NCBI RefSeq assembly: GCF_016618195.1
Contig: NZ_CP067099.1
Span: forward strand, 1,860,001 to 1,924,000
Source of the DNA: Providencia manganoxydans
GTDB lineage: Bacteria; Pseudomonadota; Gammaproteobacteria; Enterobacterales; Enterobacteriaceae
Length of the DNA stretch: 64,000 nucleotides
Reading direction: 5' to 3'
The notes under the pieces are model-generated. The model was not told the DNA's origin, did no database searches, and saw only the letters and a program-made list of their open reading frames with translations. The translations under genes were made by a program, and so were the position numbers. Below, one piece after another: positions 36,693 to 44,449 of the stretch; within the stretch, counting starts at the first letter, position 1, and every line of letters begins with the position of its first letter.

Positions 36693-38205
36693 AAAGCCAG
36701 ACTTAAAAATTTTCGCGCAAGATGCGAAAACAGGGGAGATTGAAACATTTCCAGATGTATTACGTGGCTGGGGGATCACCCTTGATAGAACCGCAGGCAA
36801 GCCGCCACTTGAGTGGTTTAATGCAATAGGTCAACGTACCGATGAGTGGTTGATGTATCTGACGCAGCGTGGTGTGGCAGAGTGGGATGCCACGCTTTCC
36901 TACCCAAAAACCGCCATTGTTCAATTTAATAGCGTTATCTATGTTTCGATTAAAGAAACTAAAGGCGAACAGCCTGATAAATCGCAGGCATCGTGGTCAA
37001 CGTTGGCGGGGTTTTTGGAGTTAGGCAACTACTACACCAAAAAGGATGCGGATACTAAGTTTCAACCGAAAGGCAGCTATGCACCGGCTGGTGACTACGC
37101 TACAAATACAGCACTAAAAAACGGATTAGGTGAAAAATTAAATACAATAATGCCTGAAGCTACTGGCATGTTAAAAATAAAAAATGAGGGAGATTATCCC
37201 GCGCTTTCTTTTAGAAAAAATTATAAAAATAATGGGGAGCGCGTTGATATAGAAACAGCTCCTGATACATCGCCCATATCGGTGAACATTATTTATCGTG
37301 ATAAAGATGGTAAAAACGTTGCAGTGGTATCGATCCCGAAAAAAACAGGCTTTGCTTTATTAAATACAGATGTTTACACGCCTATGGGCTGGGCCAGCTA
37401 TAACGGTATAATGCAGTATGGAAGAATGGAAGCACGGTCTGATCGTGGTGGTGTGAACGTTAATATTGCAGATGAATTTCCCATTGGTGTTACAGCGGGC
37501 ATTACATCAATGAAAGACTATATCGTTGGAAGTTCTAGTACTACGTATGGAGCTTTATTAACTGTCAGAGGATGGAATGATCCGACAGGTGCAAGTGCAC
37601 AAGGTCAACTATTTCTAACAAATAGCACTTTGTTTGGTCGGACGGCGTATAAGAATGTAGATAATAAAAGCCAGTTTTATATAGGTTGGAAAGCTTATAC
37701 AGATAAAAATACTACAACAGACAGAAATGGTAACTTAAGAGAATTAGGAACAGCAGAGCATCTTAGCGATTGTCGCGTTGGAATTCCTTTACCTTGGCCT
37801 CAAACTACAGCACCAACGGGGTATTTAATTTGTAATGGCCAAACGTTCAATAAAGCAACTTACCCTCTTTTAGCGCTAGCTTATCCATCCGGTGTATTGC
37901 CTGATTTACGTGGTGAATTTATTCGCGGTTTTGATGCTGGTCGTAATGTTGATAGTGCTCGTACAGTGTTATCAGCACAAGGCGATGCGATAAGAAATAT
38001 TACCGGAGAAATGTATGAAGCGAATGATCGAATGATAAAGTTTATAGGGGCTCTTTATGATGGTGGCTTTGTTGGCGGCAAGTCAGGTCTAGGCGGAGGA
38101 AATGCTGGTCATAAAGTAAGATTTGATGCGTCAAGAGTCGTACCTACAGCAAACGAAAACCGTCCTCGTAACATTGCATTTTTATATATAGTGAGAGCAG
38201 CATAA
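36679..38205 (+). CDS. Tail fibre protein with collar domain
   Basis: 508 residues. N-terminal baseplate-attachment part with DVLRGWGITLDRTAGKPPLEWFN, a stalk and variable shaft (about 120-370), then a tail-collar domain near the C-terminus (PLPWPQTTAPTGYLICNGQ, YPSGVLPDLRGEFIRGFDAG) and a receptor-binding tip. The tip decides which surface structure, usually LPS, is bound, hence the killing spectrum. One fibre gene with one chaperone follows, and no inversion system is seen. It overlaps the previous gene by 14 bases. Confidence 0.88.
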   Translation: MSVIKKPDLKIFAQDAKTGEIETFPDVLRGWGITLDRTAGKPPLEWFNAIGQRTDEWLMYLTQRGVAEWDATLSYPKTAIVQFNSVIYVSIKETKGEQPDKSQASWSTLAGFLELGNYYTKKDADTKFQPKGSYAPAGDYATNTALKNGLGEKLNTIMPEATGMLKIKNEGDYPALSFRKNYKNNGERVDIETAPDTSPISVNIIYRDKDGKNVAVVSIPKKTGFALLNTDVYTPMGWASYNGIMQYGRMEARSDRGGVNVNIADEFPIGVTAGITSMKDYIVGSSSTTYGALLTVRGWNDPTGASAQGQLFLTNSTLFGRTAYKNVDNKSQFYIGWKAYTDKNTTTDRNGNLRELGTAEHLSDCRVGIPLPWPQTTAPTGYLICNGQTFNKATYPLLALAYPSGVLPDLRGEFIRGFDAGRNVDSARTVLSAQGDAIRNITGEMYEANDRMIKFIGALYDGGFVGGKSGLGGGNAGHKVRFDASRVVPTANENRPRNIAFLYIVRAA

Positions 38206-38822
38206 TGAACAAATATAATTTAGAAATTAATCAAGGCAAAATCGGTCAAGATGGTTATGTGTCACAGACAGGTTGGGTAAAAACCTATTACATCAATGAG
38301 GCAACGCGCGAGTATATGGGCGCAACGATGGAACATATTACAATTGGTGGTGGTTTACCGGCGGGTGCTTATTTAGATGCCCCTGAGCTACCTGAAAAAC
38401 AAGACATTGCAATTGTTCGAAGCGCTGATGAGCTGTCATGGTTACATGTCATAGACCATAGCGGTAAAACTGCGTACAGCACTGAAACACGTCAGCCAAC
38501 AGAGATAGATTTTATCGGTGATTTACCCGATACACTCACACTTTTAGAACCGAAAACGGAATTCGATAAATGGGATGGAAAACAATGGGTCACTGATACA
38601 GACGCGCAAAAAATCGCTTTAGTTGCCGAAGCTGACAACGAAAAAGCCCAGCGATTGAATGAAGCGAATGGTACAATTACGTATTTGCAGGAGGCGGCTG
38701 ACGTTGACTTAGCAACAGAATCTGAAACAGCAGCACTCCAAGAATGGAAAAAATACCGCGTTCTGTTAAACCGTGTTGATACATCAACCGCACCTGATAT
38801 TGATTGGCCTAAAAAACCTTAA
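38205..38822 (+). CDS. Tail fibre assembly protein (Tfa-like chaperone)
   Basis: 205 residues, last gene of the tail operon. Central and C-terminal patterns (PAGAYLDAPELPE, LEPKTEFDKWDGKQWVTDTDAQK, and the LQEWKKYRVLLNRVDTSTAPDIDWP ending in short pieces) are typical of the caudoviral tail fibre assembly family, which helps trimerise the fibre tip. It starts on the last base of the fibre stop. Confidence 0.9.
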   Translation: MNKYNLEINQGKIGQDGYVSQTGWVKTYYINEATREYMGATMEHITIGGGLPAGAYLDAPELPEKQDIAIVRSADELSWLHVIDHSGKTAYSTETRQPTEIDFIGDLPDTLTLLEPKTEFDKWDGKQWVTDTDAQKIALVAEADNEKAQRLNEANGTITYLQEAADVDLATESETAALQEWKKYRVLLNRVDTSTAPDIDWPKKP

Positions 38823-38836
38823 TTTCAATCAAAATA

Positions 38837-38864
38837 AAGCCGCTATAAAAAGCGGCTTCTTATT
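38837..38864 (+). terminator. Terminator of the tail operon
   Basis: AAGCCGCT (38837-38844) pairs with AGCGGCTT (38851-38858) over a 6-nt loop, followed by CTTATT. Right border of the tailocin. Confidence 0.75.
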
Positions 38865-39138
38865 ACATTAAATATTTTTGACTGGTTTAAAATAATAATC
38901 ATCTTTTTTCTAAATACGCTCTAATCTTAGTATACATATGTTCTATAATATTATTAAACAAATAGGTATTCTGTGCCAGCCTATCAATATATGTAAATAG
39001 AATTATGTCATATCCTAAAAATATTTTTTAGGAAGAATAATAATTAGTTATGTGACAAGGGGTAATCTTTCTTATTGCAATTTATTGAAATAAATGTATT
39101 AATTAAGTCAAATTCGACTGCTTAACATAAGGAAATGT
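38865..39138. other. AT-rich spacer between tailocin and Hcp module
   Basis: No gene or repeat recognised. It should hold the promoter of the hcp module; the ribosome binding site AAGGAAATGT-ATG is at its right end (ATG 39139). Confidence 0.5.
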
Positions 39139-39618
39139 ATGGCTGATTTAATTTACTTAACACTAAATGGCAATAAACAAGGTTTGATTTCTGCGGGGTG
39201 TTCCAATTATGATTCGATTGGTAACAAATATCAAGTAGATCACAAAGACCAAATTTTCGTTTACTCTACTATTTATGATTTAGCGCGAAAACAAAATGTT
39301 TCTCATGCCCCTTTCATCATGATTAAAGCAGATGATAAATCATCACCACTTCTTTTATCTGCTATTGCTAATAATGAGATGTTGGATTTTCTTTTTGAAT
39401 ACTATCGTGTTGATAGGAATGGGATAATGCACCCTTACAAAAAGATAAAGCTGACAAAAGCTTCGATTTCTCGTATTACAAACGAAGCACCTAATTCAAT
39501 GACTCAAAATGATTTACAACCCTTTGAGAAAGTTGCAATTTTATATGAAAGTATCGCCTATACACATATTAGTGCTAATACATCAGGCTATTGTATCCGA
39601 GATGAAGCAATCAAATAG
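39139..39618 (+). CDS. hcp: Hcp family type VI secretion tube/effector-carrier protein
   Basis: 159 residues with Hcp hallmarks: MADLIYLTLNGNKQGLISAG, CSNYDSIGNKYQ, a predicted beta-barrel ring, and the C-terminal ILYESIAYTHISANTSGY. Hcp rings stack into the inner tube of the type VI secretion system and carry small effectors in the lumen. No other T6SS structural gene is in the window, so this is an orphan hcp whose apparatus must lie elsewhere. The next gene begins 9 bases after the stop, a typical cargo position. It is unrelated by sequence to the tailocin tube. Confidence 0.88.
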   Translation: MADLIYLTLNGNKQGLISAGCSNYDSIGNKYQVDHKDQIFVYSTIYDLARKQNVSHAPFIMIKADDKSSPLLLSAIANNEMLDFLFEYYRVDRNGIMHPYKKIKLTKASISRITNEAPNSMTQNDLQPFEKVAILYESIAYTHISANTSGYCIRDEAIK

Positions 39619-39627
39619 GTGATTGAA

Positions 39628-40209
39628 ATGAAAATTAACGATGTACATTATAATCGATTCAATATTCCCGTTGTTATCTCACCTAATGTTTATGCAGATT
39701 CTTTAATTGAAGATCCAGTAAAAATATTTGTGATGATAAATTATAACTGGGGAATTGGGCACACAGGTTTAGTTGTGGGAGAAAGTGAAGAAGCGCTTCT
39801 GTATGATCCTTCTGGAGGGTATGGTGAGTGTGGTTCTGATGATTGTTTCAGTAGTATAGAATTATATCGAATACCTAGAAGTGCGGGCGAATTTTTTAAC
39901 TATCCTGAATTTACATGGGATGACTATCTTTCATTTCAAAAATGGGATGGTGAAGATATTCAAATTATTGAGTTTACAGTACCTAGAGCACAAGCAGAAA
40001 AAATCACAGAATTAATTTATAATCATGGTATGGCTGGATGGGCTATGTGTTCAGATACCGTGTTTACTATTTTGAAGCAAAGTGGTGGTATCTTTAGCTC
40101 ACTTGAAGCAAACTTGTTGATGCGTGAAGATCCATGGACATTAAGGCATAAGTTGCTTGAGTTGTATTTTCCAAGTACAAGAGGTTTTATGACCTACACT
40201 ATAAAGTAG
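39628..40209 (+). CDS. Putative Hcp-linked effector (permuted papain-like hydrolase candidate)
   Basis: I choose ATG 39628 with AGGTG 6 bases before it; a GTG at 39619 is possible. The 193 residues have no signal peptide or membrane segment. GIGHTGLVVGE (His45), followed by LLYDPSG (Asp60), and much later GWAMCSDTVF (Cys141) give a His...Asp...Cys order, as in circularly permuted NlpC/P60 (YiiX/LRAT-like) hydrolases. Such enzymes cut peptide, amide or ester bonds. Position after hcp and before a membrane protein suggests a secreted antibacterial effector. Function is inference; no close relative is recognised. Confidence 0.55.
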   Translation: MKINDVHYNRFNIPVVISPNVYADSLIEDPVKIFVMINYNWGIGHTGLVVGESEEALLYDPSGGYGECGSDDCFSSIELYRIPRSAGEFFNYPEFTWDDYLSFQKWDGEDIQIIEFTVPRAQAEKITELIYNHGMAGWAMCSDTVFTILKQSGGIFSSLEANLLMREDPWTLRHKLLELYFPSTRGFMTYTIK

Positions 40210-40242
40210 TGCCTTATAAATTACAGGGATATTTAAAAGATT

Positions 40243-40713
40243 ATGAATGACGCTAAATTAAAATTAGCTATATCGTATTTTTCACTCTTATTTGGTATTT
40301 TGTTTTTTTATCTTGAATTGGTTCATGAGTATTTTTTTCGATTTTACCCTGTTTCAGTTAATTCAAATCTAATAATACCTTCCATAAAATCAATGTCTTA
40401 CTCTTTATTTGCGTATTTGGCGTTTCTTTGTGTTTTTATTGTATTTTCATCAATTAAATCATTAATGATTAGTAAGAAAGATCGTTTAATTATTTATTTT
40501 TTAATTCCATATTGGATTAATATTGTTGTTTGGTTGTCTAATGATAATGTAACAAATGGAACGATGAGATTTAGCGTTATTTTGTCAGATATCTTTATAA
40601 CTTCTTATATCATTCAATTTGTTTTTCTTATAACACTTTTTTCCTATTTGGTTGATTATTTATTGAGATTGATTATTTTTAGAAATAAAAATGAGTTAGT
40701 GAATTTTTTTTAG
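40243..40713 (+). CDS. Four-segment membrane protein, candidate immunity protein
   Basis: 156 residues, strongly hydrophobic, with segments near 9-28, 50-72, 82-100 and 112-142, and only short loops. The start ATG 40243 has a weak ribosome binding site. Very low GC, like the two genes before it. Third gene of the hcp-effector set, followed at once by a perfect terminator. By analogy with known pairs, it could protect from an effector that acts in the periplasm or membrane. Not a family I can name. Confidence 0.5.
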   Translation: MNDAKLKLAISYFSLLFGILFFYLELVHEYFFRFYPVSVNSNLIIPSIKSMSYSLFAYLAFLCVFIVFSSIKSLMISKKDRLIIYFLIPYWINIVVWLSNDNVTNGTMRFSVILSDIFITSYIIQFVFLITLFSYLVDYLLRLIIFRNKNELVNFF

Positions 40714-40759
40714 TATTTGAACAAAGGAATAAATTTAAGTTTACTTTTCAGTGATGGTG

Positions 40760-40798
40760 TTACCCCTATTAATGTAAACATTAATAGGGGTAATTTTA
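40760..40798 (+). terminator. Terminator of the hcp module
   Basis: Perfect 15-bp stem (40760-40774 with 40779-40793), 4-nt loop TAAA, followed by TTTT. Closes the three-gene module. Confidence 0.88.
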
Positions 40799-41003
40799 AG
40801 AGCAATTTCAATATTATTTGCTCTACAATCATTTTAGTACTAGTAGTCATGAGTTATCTTGTCTCTAATAGATTAGAAATAATTTGAAAGTAAAGGTTAA
40901 AAGTTTTACTATAATGAATATATTTGAATGGTTATCTGATTGATTTTATGGGGTATCTAATCTTAATGTGGCATCATGCAAATTGGATGTATATGGGCAT
41001 AAA

Positions 41004-41990
41004 TTAGCTATGTTTATACATTTTTTTTGTTCTTATTTTACCTAATAAACAATACACACCAAGAAACTTTGCTTTCATTTTAAAACTAAATTTAAATTCA
41101 GTTTGGAATGGCTTAAGAATTGTTTTTAAACTGTGTTGTTGTTCTTTGGTAAAATAGCAATAACCGTGAACTTTTCGGCTTATACTACGGAGTAAGCTAT
41201 ACTCATGTTGCATAGTCGGGGCTAACACTTGTTTAAAATTATGACTCTGATTTGAGTTTAAATAGGCATCATATATGCAACTCATCGCATATATGATGTC
41301 ATCAATTTGTTTTTCTTTTGGCTTACTGGTAATGCTATTTTCTCTAACACGATAAAATATCAATGGAGTATTAATCACAAACAATCTTTTTACTTTAGCG
41401 GTAATGATTGGGACTATCGCTAAATCTTCATATTCTCTATTTTTAGGAAATAAAATAGTGTCTAATAATTCTTTTTTGTACACACGGCACCAAGCAAACC
41501 ATTTATTCTCGCCGAAAAGGTCAGATAAATCACAGATACTATTAATAGTATGTAACCCATCCGCTAGTTTAGTCATCTTTAATTGATGACTATGATTTAA
41601 ATCATTATTATAAAACTTCAACGCGTTATATATGACCATGTCAGGTGATTTATCGCTAAGTATCGGAAATAGCTTCTCCCATAGCGATGGTGACCACAAA
41701 TCATCTGCATCTAAGAAAGTAATATACTTCCCATTTGAATATTTTAATCCCTCATTTCTAGCGATTGAAACCCCTTGATTAGGCTGGTTAATAATATGAA
41801 TATTGGTGCTGTCGTGCTCAGAAATATAACGCTGAATTTCAGTTAAGGATTGATCGGTGGAGCCATCATTGATAATAATCACTTCAAGTAGCTCATGTTG
41901 TACGAGAGGTAAGGAAGATAGACATGGATAAACATATTCTTCATTATTGAAGCAAGGAATAATCACAGAGAGTAACACATTGTTTTCCAT
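41004..41990 (-). CDS. Family 2 glycosyltransferase
   Basis: 328 residues, GT-A fold. N-terminal SVIIPCFNNEEYV, then VIIINDGSTDQS, SIARNEGLKYSNGKYITFLDADD with the DxD metal/nucleotide site, and FAWCRVYKKELL, all typical of GT2 enzymes that add sugars to surface polysaccharides or LPS. The donor and acceptor cannot be told. A basic C-terminus (KMKAKFLGVYCLLGKIRTKK) may attach it to the membrane. It stands alone, not in a polysaccharide cluster, and is flanked by transferred-looking genes. Confidence 0.82.
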   Translation of the reverse strand: MENNVLLSVIIPCFNNEEYVYPCLSSLPLVQHELLEVIIINDGSTDQSLTEIQRYISEHDSTNIHIINQPNQGVSIARNEGLKYSNGKYITFLDADDLWSPSLWEKLFPILSDKSPDMVIYNALKFYNNDLNHSHQLKMTKLADGLHTINSICDLSDLFGENKWFAWCRVYKKELLDTILFPKNREYEDLAIVPIITAKVKRLFVINTPLIFYRVRENSITSKPKEKQIDDIIYAMSCIYDAYLNSNQSHNFKQVLAPTMQHEYSLLRSISRKVHGYCYFTKEQQHSLKTILKPFQTEFKFSFKMKAKFLGVYCLLGKIRTKKMYKHS

Positions 41991-42235
41991 TAAATATTCC
42001 TTTTAGCAACCCTGAAGTGTAAGTCAAATCGTTTCTTAAATCTAAGCTCTTAATAAGAATGCTAGTTATATATATTCATTTTAAGTCGTTAAGACAACAG
42101 ATCATATCAAAACATAAAGTTAGCAAAAAGTGTTTACTCATTCTATTGAAAATATAGCGGGGCACTTAAACCTTCAATAAACTAGGTTAGATCTGTTAGT
42201 ATTTCATTTGTAATCTAAAGCATAAGGACTAACCA

Positions 42236-42277
42236 ATGTCACCAATCAAAGCAGAGAGAGTTGCCCTTCTTCATTAA
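42236..42277 (+). CDS. Leader peptide of cat (MSPIKAERVALLH)
   Basis: 13-codon frame with AAGGA 7 bases before its ATG and a TAA at 42275-42277. Its codons 9-13 form the 5' arm of a hairpin that hides the cat ribosome binding site. A ribosome stalled inside this leader would open the hairpin, the mechanism known as translational attenuation for inducible cat genes. Confidence 0.7.
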   Translation: MSPIKAERVALLH

Positions 42278-42305
42278 AAATTTTATTAATCAATGAGAAG
42301 GGCAA
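42261..42305 (+). promoter_or_regulatory. RBS-sequestering attenuator hairpin of cat
   Basis: 42261-42275 pairs with 42292-42305 (ten continuous pairs starting TTGCCC/GGGCAA, a one-base bulge, four more pairs). The 3' arm contains the cat ribosome binding site (GAGAAGGG, 42295-42302). Formation of the hairpin would block cat translation. Confidence 0.75.
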
Positions 42306-42309
42306 TTCA

Positions 42310-42951
42310 ATGCATTATACAAAAGTCAATATCGAACAGTGGAATAGAAAACAGCATTTCCTATTTTACCGTCAAACTGTGCCTTGCGGTTTTAGTTTAA
42401 CTACCCAGTTAGACATTACGGCTTTGCAGACTGAGCTTCGCAATAAAGGGCATAAACTCTATCCAGCCATGATCCACATAATTGCACAGGTGGTGAATCA
42501 ATATCCTGAATCGAGAATGGCGATAAAAGATAATGAGCTGATACTGTGGGATCAGGTAAACCCCGCCTATACGGTTTTTCATCCAGAGACGGAGACATTT
42601 TCCCAGTTATGGACGGAGTATGATAGTGACTGGTCAGCTTTTTTGGCTAATTATCAGTACGACCAGCGATTATACAAAGACAATATTGATTTGATGGCTA
42701 AGCCAAATCTTCCTGAAAATCATTTTTGTATTTCGATGATCCCATGGGTGAGTTTTGATGGTTTTAATTTAAATGTAGCAAACTTCACTGATTATTTTCC
42801 GCCTATTTTTACGCTGGGGAAATATTACCAATCAAGTGAAAAATGTTTATTACCACTTTCTATACAAGTTCATCATGCAACTATCGATGGGTTTCATATG
42901 GCGAGAATAGTTAATCAGTTACAAATACGATGTGACAATTTTCACGCTTAA
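42310..42951 (+). CDS. cat: Chloramphenicol O-acetyltransferase, type A
   Basis: Cytoplasmic trimeric enzyme that acetylates chloramphenicol with acetyl-CoA. 213 residues with the active-site motif HHATIDGFH, in which the second His (residue 189) is the catalytic base; upstream stretches such as CGFSLTTQLDIT and YPAMIHIIAQVVN are standard for type A CATs. No integron, transposon or IS is nearby, so it looks like a resident chromosomal gene, as known in Proteus and Providencia. Expression appears to be controlled by the leader peptide and hairpin directly upstream. Confidence 0.93.
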   Translation: MHYTKVNIEQWNRKQHFLFYRQTVPCGFSLTTQLDITALQTELRNKGHKLYPAMIHIIAQVVNQYPESRMAIKDNELILWDQVNPAYTVFHPETETFSQLWTEYDSDWSAFLANYQYDQRLYKDNIDLMAKPNLPENHFCISMIPWVSFDGFNLNVANFTDYFPPIFTLGKYYQSSEKCLLPLSIQVHHATIDGFHMARIVNQLQIRCDNFHA

Positions 42952-43051
42952 TATTGTGGTTATGCTTAAAAAATGCCGATATTCTATCGGCATTTCTATT
43001 TTTTCTTCCATTTTATGATTATTTTCTTTCCTGAATAACCATCCTGATCAC

Positions 43052-44005
43052 TTACTTCCCTTCAATTAATTTCATTGCTAATTCTGGGCTAAATACACCG
43101 GCTTTAGGGCCACCATGACAGTCTGCTGATGGAGAAAAATCACCATCAGATTCTCCAGGTGGTTTAATCCAAGCGGTTTTAACTGTTGCGGATATATCTT
43201 TTGGCCTATCACCGATTTTTCGTCCTGTTGAATTACACCAATCATTAGGCAGTCCTGAAGCACCATTGCCATTACGTGATGTATCAATCATGATATTTGA
43301 TTGTACATTAGCTAGCTCAGTTAAATATTGATTAATATCGTTACCATATTTTAGGGTTGGGTCAGTCGCGTGATAATTAGAGATATTTAAAGAAAAACCA
43401 TAAGCATCTTTAATTCCTGCTGATATTAGCGATTGAGCCATCTCTTTTGCTGTCACCCATTTCATATTTCCTGCATCTAGATAGACATAGACATTTGGAG
43501 ATTTTGTTTTAAATTTTGAGACAGCATAATTAATTAAATTGATCCTTTCTGAACGCTGTGCTTCTGTTAGACAACTTATATCTGCTAGCGCATCCGGCTC
43601 TAAAATAATTGTCATTTTAGTGTCAGAGATGGTGTTTGCCAGAGTATCAATCCATGTTTTATATTTTTGTTGATCTGCACTGTTATCTGCGGAGGCTTGT
43701 CCTGAGCAATCACGGTTGGGTAAACCGTATACAACAAACATTAATTCAGTTTTTTGCTTTTCGGCTTGTGCAATATAGTTTGTGATCTTCTGTGTTAATT
43801 CAAATTCACTTTCTTGAATGGAAGATAACCAGATAGCAGTAGGGACAGAGGCAATGTTTTTATTAATGGGTTCTGCTCGTGGATCACTTTTATTTTTCTC
43901 AACCCATAATGCTGAGGAAGATTGAGGATCAACAAAATAGTTTGTTGCCATAATATCTCCCATATAACAAGATGAAATTAAAAATAAAAGAATTTTGTTA
44001 TTCAT
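43052..44005 (-). CDS. Glycoside hydrolase family 6 (cellulase-like) protein, secreted
   Basis: I start at ATG 44005 (AGGA 9 bases upstream); TTG 44026 is open too. 317 residues, with a signal-like N-terminus (NNKILLFLISSCYMGDIMA). GH6 signatures are present: LPNRDCSGQAS with the catalytic acid Asp (about residue 99), ILEPDALA, DTSRNG, and near the C-terminus WIKPPGESDG with the second acidic residue. GH6 enzymes invert the bond in beta-1,4-glucans. No cellulose-binding module. GH6 is mostly an actinobacterial and fungal family, so a copy here is unusual. Flanked by cat and gltP. Confidence 0.85.
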   Translation of the reverse strand: MNNKILLFLISSCYMGDIMATNYFVDPQSSSALWVEKNKSDPRAEPINKNIASVPTAIWLSSIQESEFELTQKITNYIAQAEKQKTELMFVVYGLPNRDCSGQASADNSADQQKYKTWIDTLANTISDTKMTIILEPDALADISCLTEAQRSERINLINYAVSKFKTKSPNVYVYLDAGNMKWVTAKEMAQSLISAGIKDAYGFSLNISNYHATDPTLKYGNDINQYLTELANVQSNIMIDTSRNGNGASGLPNDWCNSTGRKIGDRPKDISATVKTAWIKPPGESDGDFSPSADCHGGPKAGVFSPELAMKLIEGK

Positions 44006-44399
44006 TATATCCATTCCTGTTAGCAAAGCATTATCAGATTTTTATTTATTATTAATAAATAAAATAAATTGGTGTTGTAAAAATTAAGGATATGTAAGCC
44101 AAATAATAGATAATATTTATCTTTTATTATAGATGCTATATTTAATTTTATTGTTATATAAATATTATTAGTCGATTTAAGTGATTTTTAACACGGCCTT
44201 AGTGTGAAGTAAATATACTTACTGGAATGTATTGATATTTGTGTGTGGAAGGTCACGATTTTGTTTTTATTGAAGGTAAAATAATATTTTTCCTATATAC
44301 GAAATGATAAAACTAACATGTTTAAATATATGGGTTTTTACTCTTATTTGCATTATTATCTATATATGTAATGAAATATCAACTTATTTAAATTATAAA
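44006..44399. other. AT-rich intergenic region between GH6 gene and gltP
   Basis: About 390 bases upstream of the GH6 gene and downstream of gltP. It must hold the GH6 promoter. No repeat, small gene or clear operator was found apart from the gltP terminator at its right border. Confidence 0.5.
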
Positions 44400-44433
44400 T
44401 AAAAAAGACCGAGAAATATCTCGGCCTTTTTAC
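44400..44433 (-). terminator. gltP terminator
   Basis: CCGAGA (44409-44414) pairs with TCTCGG (44419-44424), extended by A/T arms with one mismatch; on the minus strand a T-run follows. Lies 17 bases after the gltP stop. Confidence 0.85.
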
Positions 44434-44449
44434 CTAAAGCATGTAATGA

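Noticed and set aside
36679..38822. Fibre-switching (invertible) cassette as in Mu or carotovoricin
   Set aside because: Only one fibre and one Tfa gene in the same direction; no second reversed fibre end and no Gin/Hin-type recombinase.
38865..40713. Hcp-like gene as a part of the tailocin
   Set aside because: Tail operon ends with Tfa and a terminator; the tube protein of the tailocin is the DUF3277 gene. The Hcp sequence is of T6SS type with its own effector and terminator.
22657..40713. Intact prophage
   Set aside because: No integrase, replication, terminase, portal or capsid genes are present; the only integrase sequence is a dead fragment at 19.6 kb.
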